33,912 nt of DNA, from positions 1-33,912 of the forward strand of contig QCQM01000007.1 of NCBI GenBank assembly GCA_003212195.1, read 5' to 3'. The stretch comes from Prochlorococcus sp. AG-449-O05 (GTDB taxonomy: Bacteria > Cyanobacteriota > Cyanobacteriia > PCC-6307 > Cyanobiaceae). The translations under genes were made by a program, and so were the position numbers. A model generated the notes under the pieces. It was not told where the DNA came from, made no database searches, and was given only the letters and a program-made list of their open reading frames with translations. Shown piece after piece: positions 15,629 to 25,649 of this stretch (the stretch's first letter is position 1; each line of letters begins with the position of its first letter).

Positions 15629-16759
15629 TTGACAAAGATACTTATTCCTTCCGAAACAAGCTCTGGTGAAAGGAGAGTTTCAGCTACTCCAGAAGCGGTA
15701 AAGAAATTAAAAAGCCTTGGATGTGATGTTTATATTGAAAGTTCAGCGGGAAAATTATCAGGATTTAGTGACTTGTCATATGAAGAGTCGGGTGGAAAAA
15801 TAATAAATAACTTAGATCACAAAATTTGGGGTGAAGCCGACCTAATTTTTTGTGTTCAAACTCCATCAGAGGAAAATTTAACTAAATTAAAGAAAGGTGC
15901 AGTTCTTCTTGGTCTTCTTAACCCATATGGTAATAAGGAGCTTTTTAAGATTATAAATAGTAATAAGATTTCAGCTTTATCACTAGAACTGCTTCCGAGG
16001 ATTAGTAGAGCTCAATCTTCTGATGTTCTTTCTTCACAGGCCAATATCGCTGGATATAAAGCAGTTCTTTTGGCTGCAAGTGAGTTAGATAGATATTTCC
16101 CAATGCTTATGACTGCAGCAGGCACAGTCCAACCTGCAAAAGTAGTAGTTCTTGGTGGTGGCGTTGCAGGATTGCAGGCAGTTGCGACAGCAAAAAGACT
16201 TGGTGCAATAGTTTTCGTATCTGATATTAGACCTGCTGTTAAAGAACAAGTAGAGTCCCTCGGAGCAAGATTTATAGAACTTCCTGAAGTGGATGAAAAA
16301 CCTGGAGAAGCTGGAGGTTATGCAAAAGCAGTAACACCCGAATTCCTTTCAAAACAGAAGTCTACTTTAACTAAATATTTATCTGAAGCTGATGTTGCTA
16401 TATGTACTGCGCAAGTTCTAGGTAAAAAGGCTCCTGTTTTAATAGACGCTCCCATGATTGAAAAAATGAGATCTGGTGCAGTAATTATTGATTTAGCAGT
16501 TTCTCAGGGAGGGAACTGCGCAGGAACAAAATCAAATGAAACTATTATCAAAGATGGGGTAAAACTTATTGGAGCGGGGGAATTACCCTCTTCAGTTCCT
16601 TATGATGCAAGTTCACTTTATGCTAAGAACTTAACATCTTTAATTACACCATTTATAAAAGATGGTGTAATTAAATTAGATAAAGAGGATGAACTCATTT
16701 CTGGATGTTTATTAAGCGATGAAGGAGTTGTTCTTCAAAATAAAGTTTTTGAAAATTGA
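15629..16759 (+). CDS. pntA: NAD(P) transhydrogenase subunit alpha part 1
   Basis: A 376-residue soluble NAD(H)-binding domain dI of the proton-translocating transhydrogenase, which couples hydride transfer from NADH to NADP+ to the proton gradient. Starts TTG at 15629 with MTKILIPSETSSGERRVSATPEA. It contains the nucleotide-binding VVVLGGGVAGLQAVATAKRLGA and the catalytic RPAVKEQVESLGA loop. As in many cyanobacteria, alpha is split into two proteins; the membrane part is the next gene. The stop is 12 bases before pntA2, so the three genes probably form one transcript. Confidence 0.94.
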   Translation: MTKILIPSETSSGERRVSATPEAVKKLKSLGCDVYIESSAGKLSGFSDLSYEESGGKIINNLDHKIWGEADLIFCVQTPSEENLTKLKKGAVLLGLLNPYGNKELFKIINSNKISALSLELLPRISRAQSSDVLSSQANIAGYKAVLLAASELDRYFPMLMTAAGTVQPAKVVVLGGGVAGLQAVATAKRLGAIVFVSDIRPAVKEQVESLGARFIELPEVDEKPGEAGGYAKAVTPEFLSKQKSTLTKYLSEADVAICTAQVLGKKAPVLIDAPMIEKMRSGAVIIDLAVSQGGNCAGTKSNETIIKDGVKLIGAGELPSSVPYDASSLYAKNLTSLITPFIKDGVIKLDKEDELISGCLLSDEGVVLQNKVFEN

Positions 16760-16771
16760 GGTTTTAAAATT

Positions 16772-17065
16772 ATGTCTTTTATAAGTCTTCTTTGGGTTCT
16801 TTTACTTGGTAGTTTATTAGGCCTAGAGTTAATTGGAAAAGTTCCTCCTACCCTTCACACACCTCTAATGAGTGGAGCAAATGCAATTTCAGGAATAACA
16901 ATGCTTGCAGCCTTAACTTTAATTGTAAAAGCAGAAGGTAACGTACCACTTTTAATCATTGGTTCAGTTTCTCTTGGATTTGCTCTTTTCAACGTTGTAG
17001 GCGGTTTCTTTGTAACTGATCGAATGCTCGCGATGTTTAGTCGTAAACCATCAAATAAAAAGTAA
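16772..17065 (+). CDS. pntA2: NAD(P) transhydrogenase subunit alpha part 2
   Basis: A 97-residue membrane protein with three hydrophobic spans (near 2-19, 36-52 and 57-80). Motifs GLELIGKVPPTLHTPLMSGANAISG and VVGGFFVTDRMLAMF are standard for the alpha-2 membrane subunit. It forms part of the proton channel of transhydrogenase together with the beta subunit. Encoded between pntA and pntB with gaps of 12 and 8 bases. Confidence 0.93.
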   Translation: MSFISLLWVLLLGSLLGLELIGKVPPTLHTPLMSGANAISGITMLAALTLIVKAEGNVPLLIIGSVSLGFALFNVVGGFFVTDRMLAMFSRKPSNKK

Positions 17066-17073
17066 TTTTTATC

Positions 17074-18513
17074 ATGAATCTACCTGTAATCATTAAATTC
17101 GTTATTGACCTTTTAGCAGTTCTTTTACTGGCGTTGGGAATAAAAGGGTTGTCAAAAGTAAAGTCAGCCAGGGATGCCAATAGATTAGCTGCATTTGCAA
17201 TGTCGCTATCAGTAGTAGGATTACTTTCTTATTATTTAGGCACTTCTGGAATTGCTATTCAGTCTTGGATTTGGATAATAATTGGATCAATCATAGGTAG
17301 TTTATTCGGAGCAATTCTTGCAAAAAAAGTACCTATGACCTCCATGCCTGAAACAGTTGCATTGTTCAATGGTTGTGGAGGAATGTCATCACTTTTAGTG
17401 GCCTTAGGAGTAGCCATTTTTCCTATATCTAGTGGCCAAGAAAATTTTGATTTTTTTAAGTCACTTATTAACGAAGTTTCAATATCTGTTTCTATTTTTG
17501 TTGGTGCCATAACTTTCACAGGTTCAATTGTGGCGATGGCAAAGTTACAGGGTTGGTTGTCAACTCCAGGATGGACTCAGAGCAAAGTTAGACATTTTGT
17601 AAATATTGTTTTTGCAGTTGCTTCCTTGATAGCCTTTTTTGATTTGATAAACGGCAATACAAGTTCTATTTGGCTTTTAGTTATAGTTTCTTCTTTATTA
17701 GGTATTGGAGTTACTTTGCCAATTGGTGGAGCGGATATGCCAGTCGTTATATCTTTATTAAATAGCTATTCGGGGATTGCAGCAGCAGCAGCAGGTTTTG
17801 TTGTAGATAGTCAGCTTTTGATAGTAGCAGGCGCTATGGTTGGAGCGGCAGGTCTAATACTTACTCAAGTAATGTGCAAGGGTATGAATAGATCATTGGT
17901 CTCAGTTCTTTTTGGAGGATCTTTATCTGCACAAAGTACAGCCTCTTCTGGTTCAGGAGAATATACAAATATAACTTCTTGCAGTGTTGAAGAATGCGCA
18001 TTGACTTTAGAGGCAGCCAACAAGGTAATTATTGTTCCTGGTTATGGTCTGGCAGTAGCTCAAGCTCAACATACTTTAAGGGAAGTGACCAAAAAATTAG
18101 AGCAAAATGGTATTGAAGTTGTTTACGCAATTCATCCTGTAGCAGGGAGGATGCCTGGACATATGAATGTACTTTTAGCAGAAGCAGATGTTCCTTACGA
18201 ACAACTTAAAGAGATGGACGTTGTAAATCCTGATTTTCCAGCAACGGATGTTGTTTTAGTTTTAGGAGCAAATGATGTGGTTAATCCTCAAGCTAAAAAT
18301 GATAGCTCTTCTCCTTTATATGGCATGCCAGTTCTTGATGTGCAGGAAGCAAGAACGGTATTTGTAATTAAACGTGGTATGAGTGCAGGTTACTCCGGAA
18401 TAAAAAATGATTTATTTGATCTACCAAATACTTCAATGGTCTTTGGTGATGCAAAAAAGGTACTGAATGATTTGATTGGAGAATTAAAGGATCTTGGAGT
18501 TGGGGAGAAATAA
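17074..18513 (+). CDS. pntB: NAD(P) transhydrogenase subunit beta
   Basis: A 479-residue beta subunit. The N-terminal two thirds is a membrane domain with about eight or nine spans and the conserved PLLVALGVAIFPISSG-like, LPIGGADMPVVISLLNSYSG and RSLVSVLFGG segments. The C-terminal NADP(H)-binding domain dIII has GYGLAVAQAQHTLREVTKKL, HPVAGRMPGHMNVLLAEA and a VLGANDVVNPQA motif. It ends at 18513 inside the start of the following hydrolase gene. The complete set makes energy-linked NADPH supply likely. Confidence 0.95.
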   Translation: MNLPVIIKFVIDLLAVLLLALGIKGLSKVKSARDANRLAAFAMSLSVVGLLSYYLGTSGIAIQSWIWIIIGSIIGSLFGAILAKKVPMTSMPETVALFNGCGGMSSLLVALGVAIFPISSGQENFDFFKSLINEVSISVSIFVGAITFTGSIVAMAKLQGWLSTPGWTQSKVRHFVNIVFAVASLIAFFDLINGNTSSIWLLVIVSSLLGIGVTLPIGGADMPVVISLLNSYSGIAAAAAGFVVDSQLLIVAGAMVGAAGLILTQVMCKGMNRSLVSVLFGGSLSAQSTASSGSGEYTNITSCSVEECALTLEAANKVIIVPGYGLAVAQAQHTLREVTKKLEQNGIEVVYAIHPVAGRMPGHMNVLLAEADVPYEQLKEMDVVNPDFPATDVVLVLGANDVVNPQAKNDSSSPLYGMPVLDVQEARTVFVIKRGMSAGYSGIKNDLFDLPNTSMVFGDAKKVLNDLIGELKDLGVGEK

Positions 18514-19579
18514 TAGTATATCTTTTAGTTTTTCAGATTACCTAAAAAATAAGCCATTTCGAGAAGTCTTACCTTGGATAGGTGGCGACTTACAAACTTT
18601 GAGAGATACTTTTGTTATTGATTTTGATAAATCAAAAAAAAATAAAAAAATATTCTTTCCTATTAATAAAATTCTTTCTAAAAAATTTGAATGTGATTAT
18701 CTTTTAGGTTTTTTAGAATTACCTGAAAACTTAAGCTCACTTAGGGGTTTTGTAATCGTTACACATGGTTTAGGTGGCTCAACTAAACGGTTTGGTTTAA
18801 GAAGAATATCTAGGAAATTAGCAAATAATGGTTTTGGAGTTCTTAAATTAAATCTAAGAGGATCTGGAACTGCGAGATATTTAGCTAAAGGAAATTATTG
18901 TGCTAGATGCTCCAGTGATGTTATTTCAGCAATTAATTATTTTAAAGAATTCATTAATTTAGAGTTTAAAGATCCCATTAAGATGAATAATCTTCCAATT
19001 TACGGAGTTGGATTATCTTTAGGTGGAACAATTCTTTTGAATGCCTGCCTAGATTACGATGAAAACAAAGGAGAAAAACTTTTAGATGGCCTTGCCTGCG
19101 TGAGTACCCCTTTAGATTTATCTTCATGCAGTATCTGTATTGAAAAATCTAGAAATTCTATCTACCAAAAATGGTTACTTCACCGCTTAAAAAATCAGTT
19201 ATGGGAGGGATTTAATGATGAAGGCAAACTCCTTGATAACGAGAAGTTAAGAACAAAAATTAGAAACTTAAGAAGTATAAGAGAATTTGATCAAAAATTT
19301 ACAGCTCCAAGTTGGGGATTTAATTCTTTAGAGGATTATTATATTAAAGCTTCTCCAATATTTAGAATCCAAAACTCAATAAAAAAATTACCTAAGATGC
19401 TTTTTATTCATGCCAAGGATGATCCCTGGGTTCCATATAAGGATACTTTGAATTTAAGAAAAGAATCTATTGATAAATTCACTATTTTTATAACTGAAAA
19501 AGGAGGTCATAATGGTTTTCATTCGATTAATGGCTGCTGGTCAGACGAAGTCGTAAAGAACTGGTTTATGAGTATCTAG
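18494..19579 (+). CDS. YheT-family alpha/beta hydrolase
   Basis: A 361-residue member of the YheT/COG0429 alpha/beta hydrolase group. The oxyanion region is THGLGGSTKRFG (90-101), the nucleophile Ser175 lies in GVGLSLGGTILL, the acid residue is in IHAKDDPWVPYKD (about 309-310) and His339 in EKGGHNGF. The family start could be TTG at 18494 or TTG at 18500. The latter is better spaced (8 bases) from AAAGGA at 18486-18491 and would give residues from MGRNNS. It overlaps the end of pntB by about 14-20 bases and converges on the ferredoxin-like gene with a 14-base overlap. Substrate is unknown. Confidence 0.85.
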   Translation: MELGRNNSISFSFSDYLKNKPFREVLPWIGGDLQTLRDTFVIDFDKSKKNKKIFFPINKILSKKFECDYLLGFLELPENLSSLRGFVIVTHGLGGSTKRFGLRRISRKLANNGFGVLKLNLRGSGTARYLAKGNYCARCSSDVISAINYFKEFINLEFKDPIKMNNLPIYGVGLSLGGTILLNACLDYDENKGEKLLDGLACVSTPLDLSSCSICIEKSRNSIYQKWLLHRLKNQLWEGFNDEGKLLDNEKLRTKIRNLRSIREFDQKFTAPSWGFNSLEDYYIKASPIFRIQNSIKKLPKMLFIHAKDDPWVPYKDTLNLRKESIDKFTIFITEKGGHNGFHSINGCWSDEVVKNWFMSI

Positions 19580-19910
19580 GACTATTTAAAAATGGTGTTT
19601 TTTTGAAAATCCATTTTTCTATTGGCTTGCCGTTAATAATATGTGAGGTAAAAATCTCAGAAATTTTTTCTGGAGAAACTTTCTCATACCAAATACCATC
19701 AGGCCAAATAAGAAGAATTGGGCCGTTCTTACATACCCTTAAACAGTCAGCTTTTGATCTTAATATATGAACGTTTTTTGTAGAGGGATCATTCTCAAAT
19801 TTTTTTAAAGTCTTTTTCAGACATTCCCATGTTTTTTGACCTTCATTGCCTTTAAAGCATTTCTGTTTTGTAGGTGTTGCGCATAGTAGAAGATGTTTTT
19901 TTATATTCAC
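19566..19910 (-). CDS. Thioredoxin-like [2Fe-2S] ferredoxin
   Basis: A 114-residue protein with the thioredoxin-like 2Fe-2S ligand pattern C10-x7-C18 (LCATPTKQKC) and C56-x3-C60 (ADCLRVCKNGP), followed by the family's LLIWPDGIWYEKVSPEKISEIF segment. Such domains also occur in NuoE and HoxE; free-standing forms in cyanobacteria have poorly known partners. It follows dxr by 2 bases on the same strand, so it is probably translationally coupled. Dxr itself needs only NADPH; downstream isoprenoid enzymes IspG and IspH use ferredoxin, which makes the pairing suggestive but unproven. Confidence 0.88.
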   Translation of the reverse strand: MNIKKHLLLCATPTKQKCFKGNEGQKTWECLKKTLKKFENDPSTKNVHILRSKADCLRVCKNGPILLIWPDGIWYEKVSPEKISEIFTSHIINGKPIEKWIFKKTPFLNSPRYS

Positions 19911-19912
19911 TT

Positions 19913-21142
19913 TTATCCAATACTTACGTATTTTTTTCCTTTTTTAATTTCTTGCTCAACAAAAAGTCTGGCCCAATTGTCTACTTCAAGAATATCCTCC
20001 AATTCAGGACTCAAATTCAAATTCTCCATATGTGATTCGCAAGCTTTACTTATAAATGTAGGAATTTCTTGAAAAGAAATTTTTTCTTTGAGGAATTGTT
20101 CAACAGCCATTTCATTAGCAGCATTTAAGACTGCAGGCATGGTCCCAGAAGATTTTCCTGCTGCGTAGGCAAGTCCCATGCATGGATATTTAAACTCGTC
20201 TGGCTCTTTAAAAGTTAATTTTCCAATTTCACTTAGGTTTAATCTTTTCCAATTTGTTTTAAATCTATCAGGCCAACTCATCGCATATAAAATGGGTAGT
20301 TTCATATCTGGCCAACCTAATTGAGCTAATACTGAAGAATCTTCCATCTCAATCATTGAATGAATAATACTTTGAGGGTGGATAACTATTTCGATATTTT
20401 CGTAAGAGGTCCCAAATAAATAATGAGCTTCTATAACTTCCAATCCTTTATTCATAAGAGTTGCAGAATCTACAGTTATTTTTTTTCCCATATCCCAATT
20501 AGGATGTGAAGTCGCATCTTCCACTGTGACATGTTTTAAATCCTCAACCGCCCAATCTCTAAAAGCACCACCAGAAGCTGTTAAATGTATGGCTTTTAAA
20601 CCTTTAGGTATCTCTCCTGTTGAAAAATCTGCATTTTCATAATTGGGTAATCCTTGTAAGCATTGAAAGATAGCAGAGTGTTCTGAATCAGCAGGTAAAA
20701 GCCTACTATTATTTTTCTTTAATGCAGGAATAACAATTGGCCCTGCCGCAATTAAAGTTTCTTTGTTAGCAAGTGCAATATTTTTCCCCGCATTAATTGC
20801 TGACATGGTTGGAATTAAGCCTGCACAGCCTACTATCCCTGTCACCACAGTATCTGCCTTATCCCATTCTGCAACAGCGTTAATCCCCTGCTTTCCACCT
20901 AAAACCAAGGGAGCACAATCCAAATCTAAGTTATTAATATTATCTTTTAAATCTTCTAAAAGATTTTCATCTTCAATCGCAACTACTTCTGGTTTATGTG
21001 TTTTAACTTGTTCTGTTAATAAATTAATATTTCTTCCTGCCGAAAGGGCTACAGCTTTAAACTTATCAGGCTGCTCACTAGCTATTTCGAGAGTTTGAGT
21101 CCCTATTGAACCAGTAGAACCGAGCACAGTAATGTATTTCAA
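19913..21142 (-). CDS. dxr: 1-deoxy-D-xylulose 5-phosphate reductoisomerase
   Basis: A 409-residue enzyme that makes 2-C-methyl-D-erythritol 4-phosphate, the committed step of the MEP isoprenoid route feeding carotenoids, phytol and quinones. The NADPH motif [13 protein letters not shown] begins at residue 8. [15 protein letters not shown] and [11 protein letters not shown], then [27 protein letters not shown], carry the metal and substrate residues. Length is standard. It sits in a minus-strand run with cysS upstream (gap 82 bases) and the 2Fe-2S protein downstream. Confidence 0.97.
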   Translation of the reverse strand: MKYITVLGSTGSIGTQTLEIASEQPDKFKAVALSAGRNINLLTEQVKTHKPEVVAIEDENLLEDLKDNINNLDLDCAPLVLGGKQGINAVAEWDKADTVVTGIVGCAGLIPTMSAINAGKNIALANKETLIAAGPIVIPALKKNNSRLLPADSEHSAIFQCLQGLPNYENADFSTGEIPKGLKAIHLTASGGAFRDWAVEDLKHVTVEDATSHPNWDMGKKITVDSATLMNKGLEVIEAHYLFGTSYENIEIVIHPQSIIHSMIEMEDSSVLAQLGWPDMKLPILYAMSWPDRFKTNWKRLNLSEIGKLTFKEPDEFKYPCMGLAYAAGKSSGTMPAVLNAANEMAVEQFLKEKISFQEIPTFISKACESHMENLNLSPELEDILEVDNWARLFVEQEIKKGKKYVSIG

Positions 21143-21224
21143 TTTTCTCTGATATTTCTAATATCTTCCCACTTAAAGGTGTATTTAAAAAACAAAAATT
21201 TCAAATTGGTTTTTTTCTTAAAAT

Positions 21225-22694
21225 TTAGACCCTTATCCAAGTTGTTATTTCCTTTGATTGATCGATAAGTTCTATACCTTTTTCTTTTAACAAATTCCTG
21301 ATTTCATCAGCCTTCGCATAATTCTTTTCCATTTTTGCTTTCAATCTTTCATCAATAAGCGATGATATTTCGTCTTCTTTTATTTTACTTTCTTTTACTA
21401 TAATCTCTTTTTTAAGACCAAGTACCTCGGTCAACTTTTCAAGAGTTTTAAAATTCTCAAGTAGAAAGAATTTTTCATTTAGGTCTATTTTAAAACCTTC
21501 AACCCTTTGAAATTGGTTTAAAAAGTTTTTTAATGGTTTCGCTAAATCGTAAATAATTGCAATAGCACCTGCGGTATTAAGGTCATTTCCAAGAGCCTCA
21601 GAAAATTTAAGCTTTTTTTGAGATAATTCAAAACTTATTTTCTCTTTATATTCTTCTTCGATAGATTCATTTTTTTCAATAGATCTAAAAGCACCCTTTG
21701 TAAGGTCCATAAAAGAAAGGGCTACATTAATGTTTTTCCAAGCTTCTGAAGCACTCCTTAAAGCTGCTTCAGTAAAATCGAGTGGTTTTCTATAATTCAC
21801 AGTCATAACAAAATATCGCAAAGTCATAGGGCTTATACCTGACTTAATTAGCTCTCTGATAGTTTTAAAATTTTTAAGGGATTTACTCATTTTCTGTCCA
21901 TTTACATTGACCATCCCATTGTGTAACCAATAGTTCGCTAGCTTTTTGCCATTGGCTGCTTCTGATTGGGCGATTTCATTCTCATGATGAGGAAAAATTA
22001 AATCAGAACCACCTAAATGGATATCAATAGTATCTCCTAATTCATCTTTAACCATCGCCGAACATTCAATATGCCATCCTGGCCTACCTTTACCCCATGG
22101 CGAATCAAAAAATGGTTCATCATCTTTGGCTTTTTTCCATAGCGCAAAATCTTGCGGATTAAGTTTTTTACTATTTTCCTCATTAACCATTCTTCCTTGC
22201 TGATTGATATTTTGTTCTTGTAAATTTTGATTACTTAGCTTTCCATAGTTTTTATTTTTGAAAACAGAATAATAAACGTCTCCATCCCTAGAGTATGCAT
22301 AACCTTTGTCCTCAAGGATTGTTATGAAGGAGCAGATATTGCATATATGATTCGTTGCTCTTGGCATGCTATCCGGACGCATTATCCCTAAAGAATCCAT
22401 ATCTTTATGAAATTCAATGATATTCTTTTCAGATACCTCCTTCATTGAACTGCTTTCTTCTTTCGCTCTTTTTAAGATCTTGTCATCAATATCTGTAAAA
22501 TTTTGAACATACTTCACTTTGAAATCACTGTAAATTAAAAATCTTCTTAATACATCCCAAGCGATATAACTTCTGGCATGACCAAGATGACATAAATCAT
22601 AAACAGTTACCCCACAACAATAAATTTTTACTACATCATCAATAGGCTTAAAAACCTCAATTCTTTTGCTTAAAGTATTAAAAAGTTTGATCAT
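21225..22694 (-). CDS. cysS: Cysteinyl-tRNA synthetase
   Basis: A 489-residue class I synthetase charging tRNA-Cys. Signature HLGH (36-39) and KMSKS (268-272) are present. The zinc-ligand residues are C27 (YCCGVTVYD), C211 (WHIECSAM), H236 and the nearby Glu in FPHHENE. The C-terminal helical domain ends in a DEIRNLLKEKGIELIDQ pattern common to the family. Starts ATG at 22694. It lies 24 bases downstream of polA and is probably cotranscribed. Confidence 0.97.
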   Translation of the reverse strand: MIKLFNTLSKRIEVFKPIDDVVKIYCCGVTVYDLCHLGHARSYIAWDVLRRFLIYSDFKVKYVQNFTDIDDKILKRAKEESSSMKEVSEKNIIEFHKDMDSLGIMRPDSMPRATNHICNICSFITILEDKGYAYSRDGDVYYSVFKNKNYGKLSNQNLQEQNINQQGRMVNEENSKKLNPQDFALWKKAKDDEPFFDSPWGKGRPGWHIECSAMVKDELGDTIDIHLGGSDLIFPHHENEIAQSEAANGKKLANYWLHNGMVNVNGQKMSKSLKNFKTIRELIKSGISPMTLRYFVMTVNYRKPLDFTEAALRSASEAWKNINVALSFMDLTKGAFRSIEKNESIEEEYKEKISFELSQKKLKFSEALGNDLNTAGAIAIIYDLAKPLKNFLNQFQRVEGFKIDLNEKFFLLENFKTLEKLTEVLGLKKEIIVKESKIKEDEISSLIDERLKAKMEKNYAKADEIRNLLKEKGIELIDQSKEITTWIRV

Positions 22695-22718
22695 CTTAAA
22701 TTAAGTTTTTCATAAGGT

Positions 22719-25649
22719 TTATTTTGTCTCCATCCAATTGTCTCCAATTCCAATATCAACTAAAAGAGGCACATTTAATTTTACACAATCTTCCATAGTC
22801 TTCTTTACTAATTTCGTCGTAATTTCCAAAGAATCTGGTTCAACTTCAAACAACAATTCATCATGTACTTGTAAGAGCATTTTTGCTGGAACATTCATTT
22901 CTATGAATTTTTTATTTAGTTGAACCATTGCAATTTTAATAATATCTGCACTTGAACCCTGAATTGGGGCATTGGCTGCGGCTCTTAGTGACTGTGCTTC
23001 CATGCCAGCTCTTCTTGCGGACTGCAAGTCAATTTCGTAAGGATCTTTTCCTATTAGTCTGCCAAGTCCATTTTTATCAAACTTAAATTCTCTCTTTCTA
23101 CCAAAAATTGTTTTTACATAACCTTTTGATAAGGCAAGCCTTTCTTGAAGTTCAAGAAATTTGAAAATTTTTGAATATCTTTCTTTGTATTTTATTAGGA
23201 ATTCTTTTGCTTCTGGAGTACTTACTCCTGTAGAACGTGCAAACTTTTTAATTCCCATACCATAGATAACTCCAAAATTTATTGTTTTCCCAACTCTCCT
23301 CTCATCAGAAGAAATTTCTTCTTTCTCAAAAATTAATCTTGCAGTCAAAGAATGAATGTCATCATTTTTATGAAATGCATTTATTAGTATTTCTTCATCC
23401 GCTAAGTGAGCGAGTATTCTTAATTCGATCTGAGAATAATCAGCTGATAAAAGTTTCCAATTTTTTTCAGGCAAGAATGCTTTTCTGATTCTCCTACTAA
23501 ATTCAGTCCTAACAGGGATATTTTGAAGATTAGGATTGCTACTACTTAGTCTCCCAGTCGCTGTAGCAGCTTGATTAAAGTTTGTATGAACTCTTCCTGT
23601 CTTTTCGTTTATAAGATTTGGAAGAGCATCAATATAGGTGCTAAGTAATTTGCTAAGAGTTCTGTGTTTTATTAAATGTTGGATTATTTCATGTTCGTCG
23701 ACTAATCTTTCAAGAACTACTGCATCTGTGCTCCATCCTGTTTTTGTTTTTCGTGATTTTTTCTTATCCAAATTTAATTTTTCAAACAAGATCTCACCAA
23801 GTTGTTTTGGTGAAGATAGATTGAAACTTTCCTCTGCTAACTCATAAACTTTACTTTCAATATCTTCTAAGGTACTTTTTAATTCTTTTGAGAGTTTATC
23901 CAAATAAGGGATGTCGATGGTTATGCCATTCATTTCCATTTGGGACAATACAGGCTCTAAAGGCAGCTCGATTTCTTCAAACAATTTGATTAATTCATCT
24001 TTTTCCTTTGAAAAACTTTCTTTAAAAATTTTGACAATCTTAAAAGTTAGAAAAACATCATAACCGCAGTAAATACTTGCTTCATCAATATCAACAAATG
24101 AAAAGTCTTTATTTTTTCCAACTGTCTCCTTAAATGAAGGAGGCTTAAATCCAAATAATCTAAAACTAATTTCACTTAACCCATGTTTCTCCTGATTATT
24201 AAGAAGGTAGTCTGCTAACAAGGTGTCAAAGGTTACGCCTTTAAGATCAAGTCCATGATTAAAAAATATTTGCCTATCAAATTTAGAATTTTGGAGTGCC
24301 TTTTCTTTTTTTGGATCTTCTATCCAATTTCTTAGCTTTGAGAAAACATCATCAATTGATAATTGATTGGAGGTCTCCTTTTTTGTTTGATGACCAAGAG
24401 GTATATAAAATAAATCATCATTTTCTTCTCCAAGACATAACCCTATCCCAACAAGTTCCGCATCGATTGGATTCAAACTATTGGTCTCAGTATCTAAAGA
24501 AACTATTTGATTAGTCTTGTCTAATCTTTGAATTAATTTATCAAGTAATTCGAAATCATTTACAACAGTTACGTTGATTTTAGGGATTTTATTCTCACTA
24601 TTTTCTAATTCATTATTGCCTGCAACTTTTGGTGCCTTCTCTTCCTCTTTAGCTACATTATTTTTGTCAAAACCACCTTTGCTGAAAGTTGAATTGAAAA
24701 TATCAATTTGTCTAAGTAGTGTTGATAGTTCTAATTTTTTCAGTGACTCTGAAAGTAGTTCTTGATTTATATTTTTTAATTCATAACCATCACTTAATAT
24801 CAAAGGCACTTCAGTATTTATTTTTGCTAAATCCCTGGAAAGAAAAGCATTATGCTTATCGTTTCTGAGCTTTTCTATAACCGATCCTTTGATGAATCCT
24901 TTATATTTTTTATCATTATTCTGCTGAATCTTGTCCAAAGCCTGATAGATTCCATCAAGTGTGTCGTTTTCTTTTAGTAGATTAATTGCAGTTTTTGGAC
25001 CTACCCCTTTAATACCCGGAATATTATCAGAACTATCACCAGTTAGGGCTTTAAGATCAACTACTCTTTCTGGGGCAACGCCTAATTTTTCTTTTACTCC
25101 ATTTTCATTCATAAGAGTTGGATTACCACTTTTCGCATATGGACCACCACCCATATAAAGTACATAAATATCTTTTTGATCATCTACTAATTGAAATAAG
25201 TCCCTATCTCCAGAAAGAATATTAACGCACCATCCTTTCGAAGAAGCATCATTTGCAATTGTGCCTAGGAGATCATCTGCTTCATAACCGGGAGATTTAA
25301 AAATTGGTAAATTAAGGCTTTCTTCTAAAATGACTTCTAGTTGTTCAATATCCTGAAAAAAAACATCTGGTGCTACATCTCTATTGGCCTTATAATTTGG
25401 ATCTAATTCATGTCTGAAAGTTGGTTTTTCGGTATCAAACGTAATACAAACACCCTCAGGACTAATATTTTTGCAATTATCCAGAAGACTTTTTAGAAAT
25501 CCATAAGTCACACTTGTTGGAAATCCTTCTTTGGTTGTTAAACCTCCATCAATCCCTTTGCTAAATGCATAAAAGCTTCTAAAAGCAAGTGAATGCCCAT
25601 CGACTAAAAGTAAAATTGGTTTTTTAGAGTTTTCAGATTTTAAACTCAT
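22719..25649 (-). CDS. polA: DNA polymerase I
   Basis: A 976-residue repair and Okazaki-processing polymerase. The N-terminal 5'-3' nuclease domain has DGHSLAFRSF (18-27) and GYEADDLLGT. A 3'-5' proofreading domain follows with intact ExoI (SLDTETNSL), ExoII (NSKFDRQIF) and ExoIII (YCGYDVFLT). The polymerase domain carries motif A (ADYSQIELR), motif B (RRVGKTINFGVIYGM, with Phe in the O-helix position that selects against ddNTPs) and motif C (VHDE, 928-931). It overlaps the upstream membrane fusion protein gene by 4 bases. Length is normal for cyanobacteria. Confidence 0.97.
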   Translation of the reverse strand: MSLKSENSKKPILLLVDGHSLAFRSFYAFSKGIDGGLTTKEGFPTSVTYGFLKSLLDNCKNISPEGVCITFDTEKPTFRHELDPNYKANRDVAPDVFFQDIEQLEVILEESLNLPIFKSPGYEADDLLGTIANDASSKGWCVNILSGDRDLFQLVDDQKDIYVLYMGGGPYAKSGNPTLMNENGVKEKLGVAPERVVDLKALTGDSSDNIPGIKGVGPKTAINLLKENDTLDGIYQALDKIQQNNDKKYKGFIKGSVIEKLRNDKHNAFLSRDLAKINTEVPLILSDGYELKNINQELLSESLKKLELSTLLRQIDIFNSTFSKGGFDKNNVAKEEEKAPKVAGNNELENSENKIPKINVTVVNDFELLDKLIQRLDKTNQIVSLDTETNSLNPIDAELVGIGLCLGEENDDLFYIPLGHQTKKETSNQLSIDDVFSKLRNWIEDPKKEKALQNSKFDRQIFFNHGLDLKGVTFDTLLADYLLNNQEKHGLSEISFRLFGFKPPSFKETVGKNKDFSFVDIDEASIYCGYDVFLTFKIVKIFKESFSKEKDELIKLFEEIELPLEPVLSQMEMNGITIDIPYLDKLSKELKSTLEDIESKVYELAEESFNLSSPKQLGEILFEKLNLDKKKSRKTKTGWSTDAVVLERLVDEHEIIQHLIKHRTLSKLLSTYIDALPNLINEKTGRVHTNFNQAATATGRLSSSNPNLQNIPVRTEFSRRIRKAFLPEKNWKLLSADYSQIELRILAHLADEEILINAFHKNDDIHSLTARLIFEKEEISSDERRVGKTINFGVIYGMGIKKFARSTGVSTPEAKEFLIKYKERYSKIFKFLELQERLALSKGYVKTIFGRKREFKFDKNGLGRLIGKDPYEIDLQSARRAGMEAQSLRAAANAPIQGSSADIIKIAMVQLNKKFIEMNVPAKMLLQVHDELLFEVEPDSLEITTKLVKKTMEDCVKLNVPLLVDIGIGDNWMETK

